Source: Plantago ovata
Lineage: Eukaryota; Streptophyta; Magnoliopsida; Lamiales; Plantaginaceae
Assembly: GCA_028274465.1 (NCBI GenBank)
Contig: CM051455.1
Span: 137,116,096 to 137,180,095, forward strand
Direction of reading: 5' to 3'
DNA length: 64,000 nt
Both the position numbers and the translations under genes were made by a program. The first letter of the stretch is position 1, and every line of letters begins with the position of its first letter. The notes below the pieces were generated by a model. It saw only the letters and a program-made list of their open reading frames with translations, searched no databases and was not told where the DNA came from. This document shows positions 22,510-32,267 of this stretch, in pieces.

Positions 22510-23111
22510 CAGTAATCCTTCTGCAGGTGGTTCTTGTGAGAGGCTGCAATCTTCTTGAGTTCCTTGGTTTTCAGTGACTTTTCCACATCTGCTAAAGTCA
22601 GCTTATCACCCTTAGTGATCACCAATGCATCTATGAAGTTTTCATATGACTTTGGCAGGGCATTCACCAACATTAAGGCCTTATCATCTTCTGCATGTTT
22701 GATACCAACACCTTCCATGTCTGTACATAGCTTCTTAAACGCAGAAACATGTTCCATCACTGGCTTGTCAGGAACCACTTTGAATGCATACATCTTCTGC
22801 TTGAGATAGAGCTTGCTTTCTGTGGTTTTGGCATTGAACATCTCCTCAAGTTTATCCCACAGTCCCTTCACCGTTGTTTCGTTTGTCACCTCCAAAAGTG
22901 TTTCGTCTGAAATCGACAACACTAGTGTACTGTGAGCCTTGGCATTGATTGCAGCCTTTTGTTCAGCAGTCACAGTAGCTGCAAATCCTTTATCGCCTTC
23001 CAACGCCTCAACCGTCTCTTCCTTCGTCAACAGAGCTTTCATCTTAATCTTCCACAACGTAAAATTCGTCTTCGCTGTAAGTTTCTCAACCTCGAACCTT
23101 GCAGACGACAT
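22506..23111 (-). pseudogene. Copia gag N-terminal part
   Basis: The ATG at 23111 starts MSSARFEVEKLTAKTNFTLW, the usual UBN2/gag opening. The frame runs 201 codons to a stop at 22506, where the zinc-knuckle part continues one frame over, so gag itself is split by a frameshift. The ATG is about 75 bases inside the 5' LTR, as expected. Confidence 0.85.
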
Positions 23112-23185
23112 CCTTCAGATCAGAGATCAATCAAAAAACGGATTCACAATCAATTTGCCCGAGATTTCCCACAGACGGCGCCAAT

Positions 23186-23701
23186 TGTTGTACAATAACA
23201 ACACAATCACAGAAAACTCCCAAATCGATTCAACAATGAACCATAGATAATCGAAACTCAACTGAAAAACTGCAAGTAAAACGAGATCAACACAACGATA
23301 TACGTGGTTCGGTTTCAGGAGAAACCTACATCCACGGGAACCAGAAGAAACTTCACTATCACCGATAACAAGTGCTACAGATTACAAGTTTTTCTTCGAG
23401 CTCAAGCTCTGTAACTCTCTGCAACTCACTCATTATGCGCTCAATGAAGAAGAAAGAACAAGTAGTAAACTGGAGAAGGAAACTGAATGAATCTAATCTG
23501 GATTAAGAGGATAACAAATCCTATTTTAACTCTTCTGGAGCTAGCTGTAAAACCACGCAATGTTGTAACTGCCTTGTAACAACTTCTCCTCCAAGTAATA
23601 GTTGCTTCCTTTTATTCCCAGCCTTTAATCCTCTGAAGAGATCTCAGCCTTTGATCATCATCATGTCAAGTTTCTCCTCTAAATTCATACTACTCTCAAC
23701 A
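23186..23701 (-). repeat. 5' LTR of older Copia element
   Basis: 516 bp, same ends as the partner at 18442-18964, followed by TGGTT. Confidence 0.93.
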
Positions 23702-23855
23702 TGGTTAATTATGTGGAAACCTCCACAACGCCTAGAACTTTAAGTAATCTAAAGCAGGAGATGAGTAATCATTACAGTAGTTACATAGAAGAGAACCGAT
23801 GTATATATGTGTTGCATCTTGCAAGTATCATTATCTGCAAAGGGGAGAGTTCTTC
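23702..23855 (-). pseudogene. type A NLR remnant (A2), proximal piece
   Basis: Continues the piece at 18190-18441 across the Copia insertion. It aligns with the A3 segment near 27620-27760 through words such as actttaagtaatctaaa and atagaagagaac. It stops abruptly near 23855, where plus-strand type B sequence begins. Confidence 0.55.
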
Positions 23856-23861
23856 TTCCGC

Positions 23862-24240
23862 TAGATGCACTTATATGGATGGTAGTGTAGTTGGAGTATT
23901 AGGAAAGAAACTTGAGATCTTGATCATGGAGTGCATGATCCTTGCTGCAGTTGATTCTGCAGACATCAAGGCAGAACAGAACAGAGGAAACAGGGAAGGG
24001 TAGACAAACTCAGTATTTACGCGCGTTGCTGGCAGAAAATGAGAGTGATCTCTATGTATTATAAAGATCAGTTGAGATACTCTACCCTACATCAAAGGTC
24101 AGCTGAGATACTCTAGTTGATTCATTTTGATTGTTTTATTTTGTTGTGTGCAGGTCTGCAGGAGATTAAATGAGCAAGTGCTGGGACCTAACCGATACAC
24201 AAGGCAAGGCAAGGCAAGGCCTATTTTTCAAATTAGATAC
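23862..24240 (+). pseudogene. type B NLR remnant (B2), C-terminal end and 3' flank
   Basis: The plus frame at about 23905-24000 reads LGKKLEILIMECMILAAVDS, matching the last LRR residues of B1 and B3 (LGKKLEILTMERVTPAAVDC). A frameshift/stop follows at 24001, but the next bases still spell the degenerate family terminus (RVAGRK). The 3' flank with agcaagtgctg and the caaggcaaggc run (24199-24222, a small GGCAA tandem expansion) is homologous to 17690-17730 and 36210-36260. The CC, NB-ARC and most LRRs are missing. Confidence 0.7.
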
Positions 24241-25374
24241 ATTTTTTTAATTTTATCATCACTTGTTTTGTACTACCATTTTTAATTTGTACTATTTGAT
24301 CATTTGATTTGCATATGAAAAAGATAAATGCTAGTAGTAATAGTTGAACTTTGTGTCATACCGTTTTCAGGCTCAGATTGATCAAAATGGTACTCGCCAG
24401 TTTGGTCTTCAAGGCTAGCTAGCTGTGGATCCAAATCAATAAACAATTAATATTACTCCTGCTGGCTGTGTTTTAATCAGCAAGTCATGAACTTTGTAGT
24501 GCATTTGTATAAATTGTATAGTGTTGTATTGTTTTGTACCTCTCAAATCTCAATGTTCTTGTACTCCTTTCCATTTATATTAATTGACGTTTTAGAAAAA
24601 TTTACATTTCACAAATACACGTCATTTTAGATTTTTTATGTACTATTAATGTTAATAGGCTTGTCCCTATATTGATTAGGATGACTAAACTATTTTTATA
24701 CTAATAATACTTTCTCCGGAAACTTATAGTTTCCCACTTTGTTTTTATTTGACATTTTTATGTCCAGTTTGACCTCAATTAATTAATTCAATGATATAGT
24801 CAATCCAACTATCGAAGCCTTGTTTACAGATTACTCAGCAGCTGTCGATGAGGTGGACACATGGCTAATCGGATGGTCGAGATTTGAAGTTAGTTAGAAC
24901 CCGGAAAAGCATTTAGTTTGTTAGGCTACCTTGCTCATTGGTCAATAAAACGACACCGTAAGACTGAGAAAATTCCCAAATCGGATTGCACAAGAGTCCT
25001 AGAAATTAGGAACAATGAAAAGAAACGTAAATTGATTGATTGAACACACTTGCTTCGGCAAGCGAGCATCAGCCTACTGAATGCACTGGAAGGGGTAATC
25101 AAGCGCCATTGACAACAAGTTTGAGAAGAAGCCAAGGTATGTCTCTGTTTTTCTTCTCAATTAATTTCTTCTGGTATATTATTACACTGTGTTTTGAGTA
25201 ATTTTCAATTGTCTACTTTATATTAATGATTCTGCTCTGTTTAAATAAACAACAAAATTTATATATGAAATAAAATCAAAAAACACCCAAGCAATTAAAC
25301 AAAAAATTAAACAAGAAAGCCACAAAAATGATGCAGCATAGAAATAAAAATGATGGTGTATCTATGAGTTTCTG
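24241..25374. other. spacer; possible degraded MITE near 24563-24720
   Basis: No gene was recognised. The block from 24563 (tactcctttccatttatatt) resembles the left part of the Stowaway at 12165, but I see no clean right end. A segment at 24925-25135 ending caag|gtatgtctct looks like an exon before a donor site, but has no recognisable product. Confidence 0.4.
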
Positions 25375-25580
25375 TTGGTAATGACAAGTTGAAGTGCATC
25401 ATTCCCATAGTTCTCAGCTTCCTCTTTTATTCTATCTGCTGATTCATTCACATTGCTTTTGCATCCGTTTACAATCAACTTCTGCAGTGTATATTTCCTA
25501 TCTCCAGTGGGATCTCCTCCAGTTCCTCTAGATTCGTAAGAGCAAGCACCTCAAGACATGGGAAATCTGTACTGTAAGGA
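25375..25580 (-). pseudogene. type A NLR C-terminal scrap
   Basis: Minus-strand sequence matches the last 65 or so codons of the type A family (FPCLEVLALTNLEELEEIPLEIG, shown in part; then VNESADRI and GNDALQLVI). A 4-base loss relative to the copy at 37440 breaks the frame. It lies 1.2 kb from the C-terminus of A3, separated by a LINE tail, so it may be a partial tandem copy of that end. Confidence 0.7.
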
Positions 25581-26148
25581 CTTGAAGAGTTGGTAATATC
25601 ACAACAATTTCCATGGATGTATATTGTAATTAACACCACAAATTAATAAATACTCAAACCTTAAAAACAGAAACAATACTATTACATTACACAAAATAAT
25701 TTTAGTCTTATTTGGTTCGATTGAGATATAAGATTTACATACTTTTGAGTTTATTGGACATTTACATGAATTTTAGTCTTATTTGGTTGGATAGTATTGA
25801 CTAAATCTACAAAAGTTTAGCTAAAATGTTAAATATATTAAAAATATCAGAAAATTACATAAAAGAATCACTCTAGAGCACCTAATTGCTAAAACGACCA
25901 CTTTAAATAATATCATATAAATAACGCCATTCTATTTTTCTTTTTTTTTTTACCATAAAATCTATCAAGTGGTTTTTAATCTTTTGCTACAGTGGACTTC
26001 AAAATCTCGCTACAGTGATTTGATAACATATTTGACATCCATTAGTATTAATTAATTACTAATTATTTAGTTTTAACTATTTTTATGCCGAAATCAATAT
26101 GATTCACTCGAAACTAGCTAAAAATGACTGAAACTAACTAAAAATGAC

Positions 26149-26679
26149 TTGGGGGCGGGAGCTATTATTAGAGATAGCCAAGGAAGGTTTAAAATTGCTG
26201 GGGCACAATACTTGGGATGTACAGATGCTCTAACTGCTGAATTCTTTGCTTTAAAACTTGGCTTATCTCTTTGTGAAAGAATTAATTGCCGCAAACTTGT
26301 TATACAATCTGACTCACAAACACTTATCTCCTCTCTCAACAGGGCCCGAGTAACCGGAATCCACCATCAAACATTGCTGGAAGAAGCACTTAGGACCTTG
26401 AGGAATCTGGAGGAATCACAACAACTTTTTCTATATCGTGAATGCAATGCGGCAGCCGACAAACTAGCAAATGAAGCAAGACTACAAACTTTTGGAAGGG
26501 CAACAACTGCACTACATTGTTCACACCTTTTTATTTGGGATTCTTGCCCCGTTTGGCTTGCTAATTTCGTACATTTAGACCTAAATTCTACATACTTTCG
26601 ATCTGTAACTAATGACTCTGCTACTCCTTTTAATTAATGAATGTGCTGCTATTCGGAAAAAAAAAAAAAAAAAAAAAGA
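26149..26679 (+). mobile_element. 5'-truncated LINE tail with RNase H-like domain and poly(A)
   Basis: The plus frame from 26149 reads GAGAIIRDSQGRFKIAGAQY, then LTAEFFALKLGLSLCE, LVIQSDSQTLI and YRECNAAADKLANEA, an RVT_3/RNase H-like domain, to a stop at about 26637. An uninterrupted A-run at 26659-26679 is the poly(A) tail. Only the last 0.5 kb of a LINE is present. Flanking actgaaa...aaaatgact words occur on both sides and may include the target-site duplication, but the local sequence is itself repetitive. Confidence 0.85.
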
Positions 26680-26809
26680 AGACTGAAAATAGTTGTTAAA
26701 AATGACTAAAAATAGATGTTAATCAACATTGTTTCTTCTGTTGGTAATGACAAGTTGAAGTGCATCATTCCCATAGTTCTCAGCTTCCTCTTGTATCCTC
26801 TCTGCTGAT

Positions 26810-29443
26810 TCATTCACACTGTTTTTGCATCCATTTACAATCAATTTCTTCAGCGTAGGTATATCCTATCTCCAGTGGGATCTCCTCCAGACCTTTCATA
26901 TCCACAAGAACCAGCTCCTCAAGACATGGGAAATGTGTGCTTTCAGCCACCCAATACTTGAGGCCTCCGTCTCTGATTTCCAGGTACTTCAGTTGAAGAA
27001 ATTCACCCTCCTTTGGCTCCCATGTGTAGGTGGAGTATAGGCTTCTACACCCCTCACAGTCATGGTAACTGTCGCCGGAGAGCTTAAGGACCTGAAGCTT
27101 TCCTAGTGACCCAACAACCTTAAACAAAACTATCTCTGGAGTAATTTTGTGCAAACATAACTTCTTAATACTATCTGGAAAGATCAAATGCTGTGGATAA
27201 GAACAATACTGAATTCCAAGGTTTTCAAGTTGGCACAGATTACCAAAACTGGGGAGACTAGCATCATAACTGCTAATACCTTTCACTTTCTTCAAATTTG
27301 GCATTCTTCTCAGCACATATTTGTTGAAGTTGCCACTACCATCCCATGAGAGAGTTTGCAGGTTTTCTAGGTTCGGACGGCCATGGTTAAACCGCGGAAA
27401 CGTCAACTTGCAACCATCTTTTGGCAAGACTACATGCCTCAGATTTGGTATCTCCCAGATGTCTTCTGGAATAGTCACGCTTGAACCGTTTACCCACGTT
27501 GAACCTTTTGCAACAATTAACGCCTCAAGCTTCTGAAGCTTGGATATTGATTGAGGCACCACTAGGTTACGGCTCTGCCAATCAAGGTCGCAAATAAATT
27601 GAAGTAACCTCAAATTGGTTAGTTCAAATATTTGACGCAACATGTACTCTCCAGCTACCCTCACACCGTATAGCACTTTGAGTAATCTAAAACACCCCAG
27701 TTTGAAGTAGACGCCACAGTTCATGAATAGAAGAGAACGAACAAACATATTGTTGTTGTATGCATTGTTGAGGGAAGAGGTGCCGGACCTTTTAGAAGAG
27801 ACACTTACACGGCGCTGGGACGTAGTGATATTTTGAAATGTAATATCATCCAATTCCCCTCCCAAACGGTGTAAGAAATTGGCCTCTTTAGCTATCCTTA
27901 AGCTCAACTCCCGTGGCACATCATGAATGCTACAGCTTCTGATTTTTCCATTGTACCTCCTTGCCGCAACCATAACAAGATTTCTTTCCACAAGATCCTC
28001 CAAGAACTCCTCAGCAATTTCTTCTGGTGTTTTGGACGCTTGAGGTTTTATAAAACCTTCAGCAATCCAAAGCCAGAACAGGTTACTGGCTGGGATACGG
28101 AAATCTTCTGGAAATACTCCCATATAAAGGAAGCAAGACTTCAAGTGAGCAGGCAAATTGTTGTAACTCAAAGTTAGAACTGCATCCAATTGCCCATCTT
28201 TTGAAGCTGCTTCATTTATATTTCTTTCCACTTGTTCCCAATATTCCTTGGTCATGTTGGATCTCAATAGTCCACCAACCACCACAATTGTCAGTGGGAG
28301 TCCATCACATTTTTCTGCAATCCTTCTTCCCACACCTTCGAACTCAGGCAAGCAAGATTCGCATATGTATACGTTCTCACGGAGAAGAAGCCAAGCTGAT
28401 TCTTTATTCATGAGTTGCATTTGGTGCTGATGACTAGAGGAATCGACCTTTGCTGCCACAGCTGATGATCTCGTTGTTAAGATGACACGGCTGCCTGTCT
28501 GGTCTTTTGGAATTGCACTCATTACGCCTTCCCACGCTTCAGGATGCCACATGTCATCCATAACGATGAGAAATCTCCGGTTGAAAAGATATTTATGTAC
28601 TTGCACGTCCAAGGGCTCGACTTTGGGTTTTTCTTTTCGTAGAATTTCGCTCGGTTTGACCATCAAGGACCCTTCAGAATTTTGACTATCGGTTCGTGCA
28701 TCCAGTTCCAGCTGCAAATTACTCAAGAGCTTGGCATTCTGGTCGACTGTTGGTTTTTGACCTTCGAGTAGACCCTGAAGAATCTCATGTACGTTATACT
28801 CTTGGGAGACAGTAACCCAAAAACAAAGATCAAAATGAGAAACTATCTCAGGATCTTCATAGACAGCTCTAGCCAGAGTTGTCTTTCCGATACCTCCCAT
28901 CCCGACAATTGGAATGATTTGCAGTGATTTATCACGGCTGGTGACGCGTGTAATGATCAGATCCAAATCCTCATTGATTCCCACCGTGGCATGGCTGCTT
29001 CCTGAATCACTTATCGGAGTCAAACCTGGAGCTTGATCATTATCATTGACAGATGATGCACCTTTCATGTGTTGTTTGAATTGCTCTTCCATCTCCTTTG
29101 CTTCATGGATCATGGATCTGATTTCTTCCATGCAACCACCAAAGACCGATGTGATCATACCGCCTGCAGCTGGAACCGTAGTTTTAGGACATGGCGAACC
29201 CTTCAGGTTGGACTGGATGAGATCTTCAAGTCGATAAATGACACCAGTGAGTCGAGTTTCAAGTTGCTGAGTCATTGATGCACACCTGTCAGGAACAAGT
29301 TCAAGAAACTTTTGTAACTCGGTGATGTTTTGGTGGAGAGAAATCATTTGGTCTTTGCCAGAAAGAGAACTGTAATCGTGTTCAGCACGTGGCAGGAGTT
29401 CGTCAATAACTTGGGCAAGAGAAAGAAGAGCAGCGTATGCCAT
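26810..29443 (-). CDS. CC-NB-ARC-LRR resistance protein, type A (A3)
   Basis: Single exon, 877 residues. It starts MAYAALLSLAQVIDELLPRA, with RLEDLIQS near 71-78 in the coiled coil. The P-loop GMGGIGKTT is at 181-189, kinase-2 FLIVMDDMW 291-299, RNBS-B SRVILTTRSS, GLPL 381-384, CFLYMGVFPED, and IHD near 506-508 in place of MHD. Compared with A1 there are about 40-48 extra residues (roughly 230-277, QKPTVDQ...KEKPK) between RNBS-A and kinase-2. The last 13 or so residues are out of the family frame because of a 2-base loss near 26860; the old C-terminal frame is still open to about 26738. It lies head to head with B3. The NB-ARC motifs look intact. Confidence 0.9.
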   Translation of the reverse strand: MAYAALLSLAQVIDELLPRAEHDYSSLSGKDQMISLHQNITELQKFLELVPDRCASMTQQLETRLTGVIYRLEDLIQSNLKGSPCPKTTVPAAGGMITSVFGGCMEEIRSMIHEAKEMEEQFKQHMKGASSVNDNDQAPGLTPISDSGSSHATVGINEDLDLIITRVTSRDKSLQIIPIVGMGGIGKTTLARAVYEDPEIVSHFDLCFWVTVSQEYNVHEILQGLLEGQKPTVDQNAKLLSNLQLELDARTDSQNSEGSLMVKPSEILRKEKPKVEPLDVQVHKYLFNRRFLIVMDDMWHPEAWEGVMSAIPKDQTGSRVILTTRSSAVAAKVDSSSHQHQMQLMNKESAWLLLRENVYICESCLPEFEGVGRRIAEKCDGLPLTIVVVGGLLRSNMTKEYWEQVERNINEAASKDGQLDAVLTLSYNNLPAHLKSCFLYMGVFPEDFRIPASNLFWLWIAEGFIKPQASKTPEEIAEEFLEDLVERNLVMVAARRYNGKIRSCSIHDVPRELSLRIAKEANFLHRLGGELDDITFQNITTSQRRVSVSSKRSGTSSLNNAYNNNMFVRSLLFMNCGVYFKLGCFRLLKVLYGVRVAGEYMLRQIFELTNLRLLQFICDLDWQSRNLVVPQSISKLQKLEALIVAKGSTWVNGSSVTIPEDIWEIPNLRHVVLPKDGCKLTFPRFNHGRPNLENLQTLSWDGSGNFNKYVLRRMPNLKKVKGISSYDASLPSFGNLCQLENLGIQYCSYPQHLIFPDSIKKLCLHKITPEIVLFKVVGSLGKLQVLKLSGDSYHDCEGCRSLYSTYTWEPKEGEFLQLKYLEIRDGGLKYWVAESTHFPCLEELVLVDMKGLEEIPLEIGYTYAEEIDCKWMQKQCE

Positions 29444-30679
29444 TTTCGATCGGAATTGGAAGGATTTGGAGATGTGTGTTTGTGTCTGCGTGTGTGTGTT
29501 TTAAGACAATAAGATTTAATTATATTGACTTCCAGTGCATGCATGTTACCTAATGATAATCAAGTGTAAACATACTATATGGATCCAATCAATATCAGAT
29601 CACGCTACTACTAGCCAATTAGTCCAGATTTCTTAATATTATTTCTTGCCCCATCAATATAAAATTGGGTATTCACATTTAACAACTTCAACAGACTAAT
29701 TATACACCTTAATGACAGCCAAGTGTAAAACGTAAAATAATTAATAGTCAATTAATTGCTAGCTAGCTAGCTAGCTCCAGATTTCTTAATATTATTTCTT
29801 GCCCATCAATATAAAATTGAGTATTCACATTTAACAACTTCAACAGACTAGGAGTATTATTTATTGCACCCAGCTATATATAATTATATACAGATCAGAT
29901 CAGACTAGCTAAACAAGAAGAAATAGAAAATTAGGTGGTGTTCACTGTTCACATGTAACAACTTCAACGTAACATTAGCTGCGTTTCATATTTAACGGCA
30001 ATTATTCGGTCATTAATTTTTTTTAAGTAATCTGGTGTTCTGAGCCTGAATTTGCATTTGTAGCGTACTTCGCACTACAATTATAAATCAGCTAGCTATT
30101 GAAGTTCACAATGCAATTCCAAATAATCTATGTTCATCTTCATCATACAAGTTATGAATATGTACATGTATACTATATTCAATCTTTGTTACAAAATAAT
30201 GTTCAATAATTATCTGCGTAATAATATGTAAGTAAGTATTCAACACCACGTCGTTATAAAAGGTTATCATGTTCTTGATAAAAAATATGCCCGCTTGATA
30301 TATATGGAGTTTTATGTTTGCTAGCTAGTAGTATACTCCCTATGGCAGTATGGCTCATTACATCATTTGACATGGGATAACATTTTTCTATTCTAACTAT
30401 AAATTATTCTTAAACTATAATTATAAACTATTTAATAAAATTTTATTATAAAATATGTTATTTTATCTTATTATCGTATGCCTCTAATAATATACTTCGT
30501 ATCAGCTACAGCTAGCATCCATGTGCATATATATACTCTATTCTCCTATTGCAATTAATCAATGAAATTATTGGCCTGATTCTTAGGTTAATTAATTTGG
30601 GTACTGATGCCTACCTAATACCTAATGACAACGAAGAGTAAACATACAAATGAAACAACTAGTCAACCATTCTTCCTCT
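29444..30679. other. A3/B3 divergent spacer, left part, with a local 75-bp duplication
   Basis: No gene. A block at 29623-29698 (tccagatttcttaatattat ... caacagacta) is repeated at 29776-29850 with about two differences, separated by a gctagctagcta run. The TTACCTAATGA motif seen upstream of B1 is present near 29550 and 30618. Confidence 0.6.
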
Positions 30680-31195
30680 TAAACGAACCGAGCCGAATAT
30701 TGTCGAGCTCAGCTCGAGCTCGAGTAACATTCCAGTCGAACCTAAGCTCGGGTCGTTAAGAAGACGAGCTAAAAATAAAGCTCAAGCTCGAGCTCGAACC
30801 ATAATATTAGGCTTGGGGGTAGGTTGGTGTTGCCAAACTCTTTTCCATTTTACACATTACAAATCAACATGCCAAATGATAAAATTATCAAAGTATATCT
30901 AAATTCAAACATAAATAATTCAGATGGATTGATGTACTTGAGAATCAGTAAATGTAGAGTATAGTATGAAGGACATGTAGATATATGGATCCTAATGAGC
31001 AAAGTCGAGTATTTATCGAGCCGAGCCAGGCTCGTTAATGAAACGAGTCTAAAGTTAAGCTCGAACTCGGCTCAAAAACCTTATCGAGCGAGGGGAACTC
31101 AAGGCTCGAGCTTGGTTCAAAAACCTTATCGAGGGAGCCGAGCTCGAACCTTAACGAGCCAAGTCGAGTACTCGATAAGGCTCAGCATGCATAAC
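30680..31195. repeat. CTCGAG/GAGCTC-rich clustered repeat
   Basis: Two dense blocks (about 30690-30815 and 31005-31190) are made of degenerate gagctcgag, aacgagc and cgagccgag words in both orientations. About 190 bp of plain AT-rich sequence lies between them. Clusters of short inverted words at both ends are typical of subterminal regions of some plant DNA transposons. A weaker cluster lies in the B3 intron near 33370-33540. No transposase is visible. Confidence 0.6.
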
Positions 31196-32267
31196 AACAA
31201 TACTTGGGACCCTAAACTAAGCATACTTTTGACAAAATAAAGAGAGTTAAAGTAAGCATACTGAAACACAATGATTTTTTTTAATACGTGGGACAATTTT
31301 CACTTTGAAGAAAGATGGGTTAAATTTTCTGTAGCAAACAGAAATGGAAAGTATGAAAAATTTAGCAAGACGGATGAAGTACTTTTTGGAATCCAATAAT
31401 TGGAAGTATGCATATAACTGACAAAAGGGTTATTTGAATTGAATTATTTCGGGTCAGTAGTGATTGAAGGTAGAAGGCTAAAGGAGAGGGTGTGTCATTC
31501 TGATTTGGATCGATTTAGATGTGTTTAGATTTTGGATTTTGATCGGATTATATATTTTTGAATATTTCAAATTCGATTACATATTTGAACGCAAAATTAT
31601 CTTTATAATGAAAATTTATAAATTATTACTACAACTTTAAAATTTTAATAATTATAAGTTGTAATATATGAAATATTTATTCAAAATGAAATTAATTATG
31701 TATTTCTTAGAAATTTAATTCGAATTGGATGATGAGTCCGGGTCGAATTTTATTCGAAAATGATATTCGGGGTCAAGCTTACATCAAAGTTCAAGTGACC
31801 GCATTATTTCGAATATATTAGACTTCAAATTCAGGTCATATCGAACTTGAAGCCAATTGCTTTTGCCATCTGTAGATATGCACATCGTAAAAAATTCAAA
31901 GCCAAAACCCTGGTGTAATTAAATACCTTTGTAGTGCAAATGTGCAATATATGGACCCTGATGTAATATTTGAGAAGATGACAACTAATGTGTGAATGAT
32001 GCATATCATAGGGGTAGTATATTTAAATTCCCTTATACACTAGTCTTCTACTATATTACTAGTAGTAGTTTTTGTTAGATGATGAGCCTATAGAAAACTT
32101 CATTTACCAAGTACCATCTTCCATATATTTTCTGTATACAAAAGAAGAATATACTCTACGCTAGCTGGTCGTATGTGTATCAGAACATACATATCTGTAG
32201 CTACTGCCTACTAACCGGTGATGATCGATTGATCGTTCCGTACGTAGAGCTCGAAACAAAACTAAAT
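31196..32267. other. B3 upstream spacer
   Basis: No gene recognised. The part at 31500-31850 is rich in gaatattcg/attcgaa words and looks repetitive. No clear TATA box was chosen for B3. Confidence 0.4.

Larger units (their letters stand above)
18442..23701 (-). mobile_element. Older full-length Copia element, minus strand, decayed
   Basis: LTRs are at 18442-18964 (3' LTR in element orientation, 523 bp) and 23186-23701 (5' LTR, 516 bp), each TGTTGTACAA...CTCAACA. The target-site duplication TGGTT is at 18437-18441 and 23702-23706. The two LTRs differ by about 10-11 substitutions plus one 7-bp indel by eye, near 2 percent. The primer-binding region starts just inside the 5' LTR (TTGGCGCCGTCTGTGGGA on the minus strand). 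Gene order gag, protease, integrase, RT, RNase H is Copia. Stops and frameshifts break the polyprotein at several points. It sits inside the A2 NLR remnant. Confidence 0.93.

Noticed and set aside
24563..24720. Stowaway MITE
   Set aside because: The left end resembles one, but no inverted right end or flanking TA could be found, so it is mentioned only in the spacer entry.
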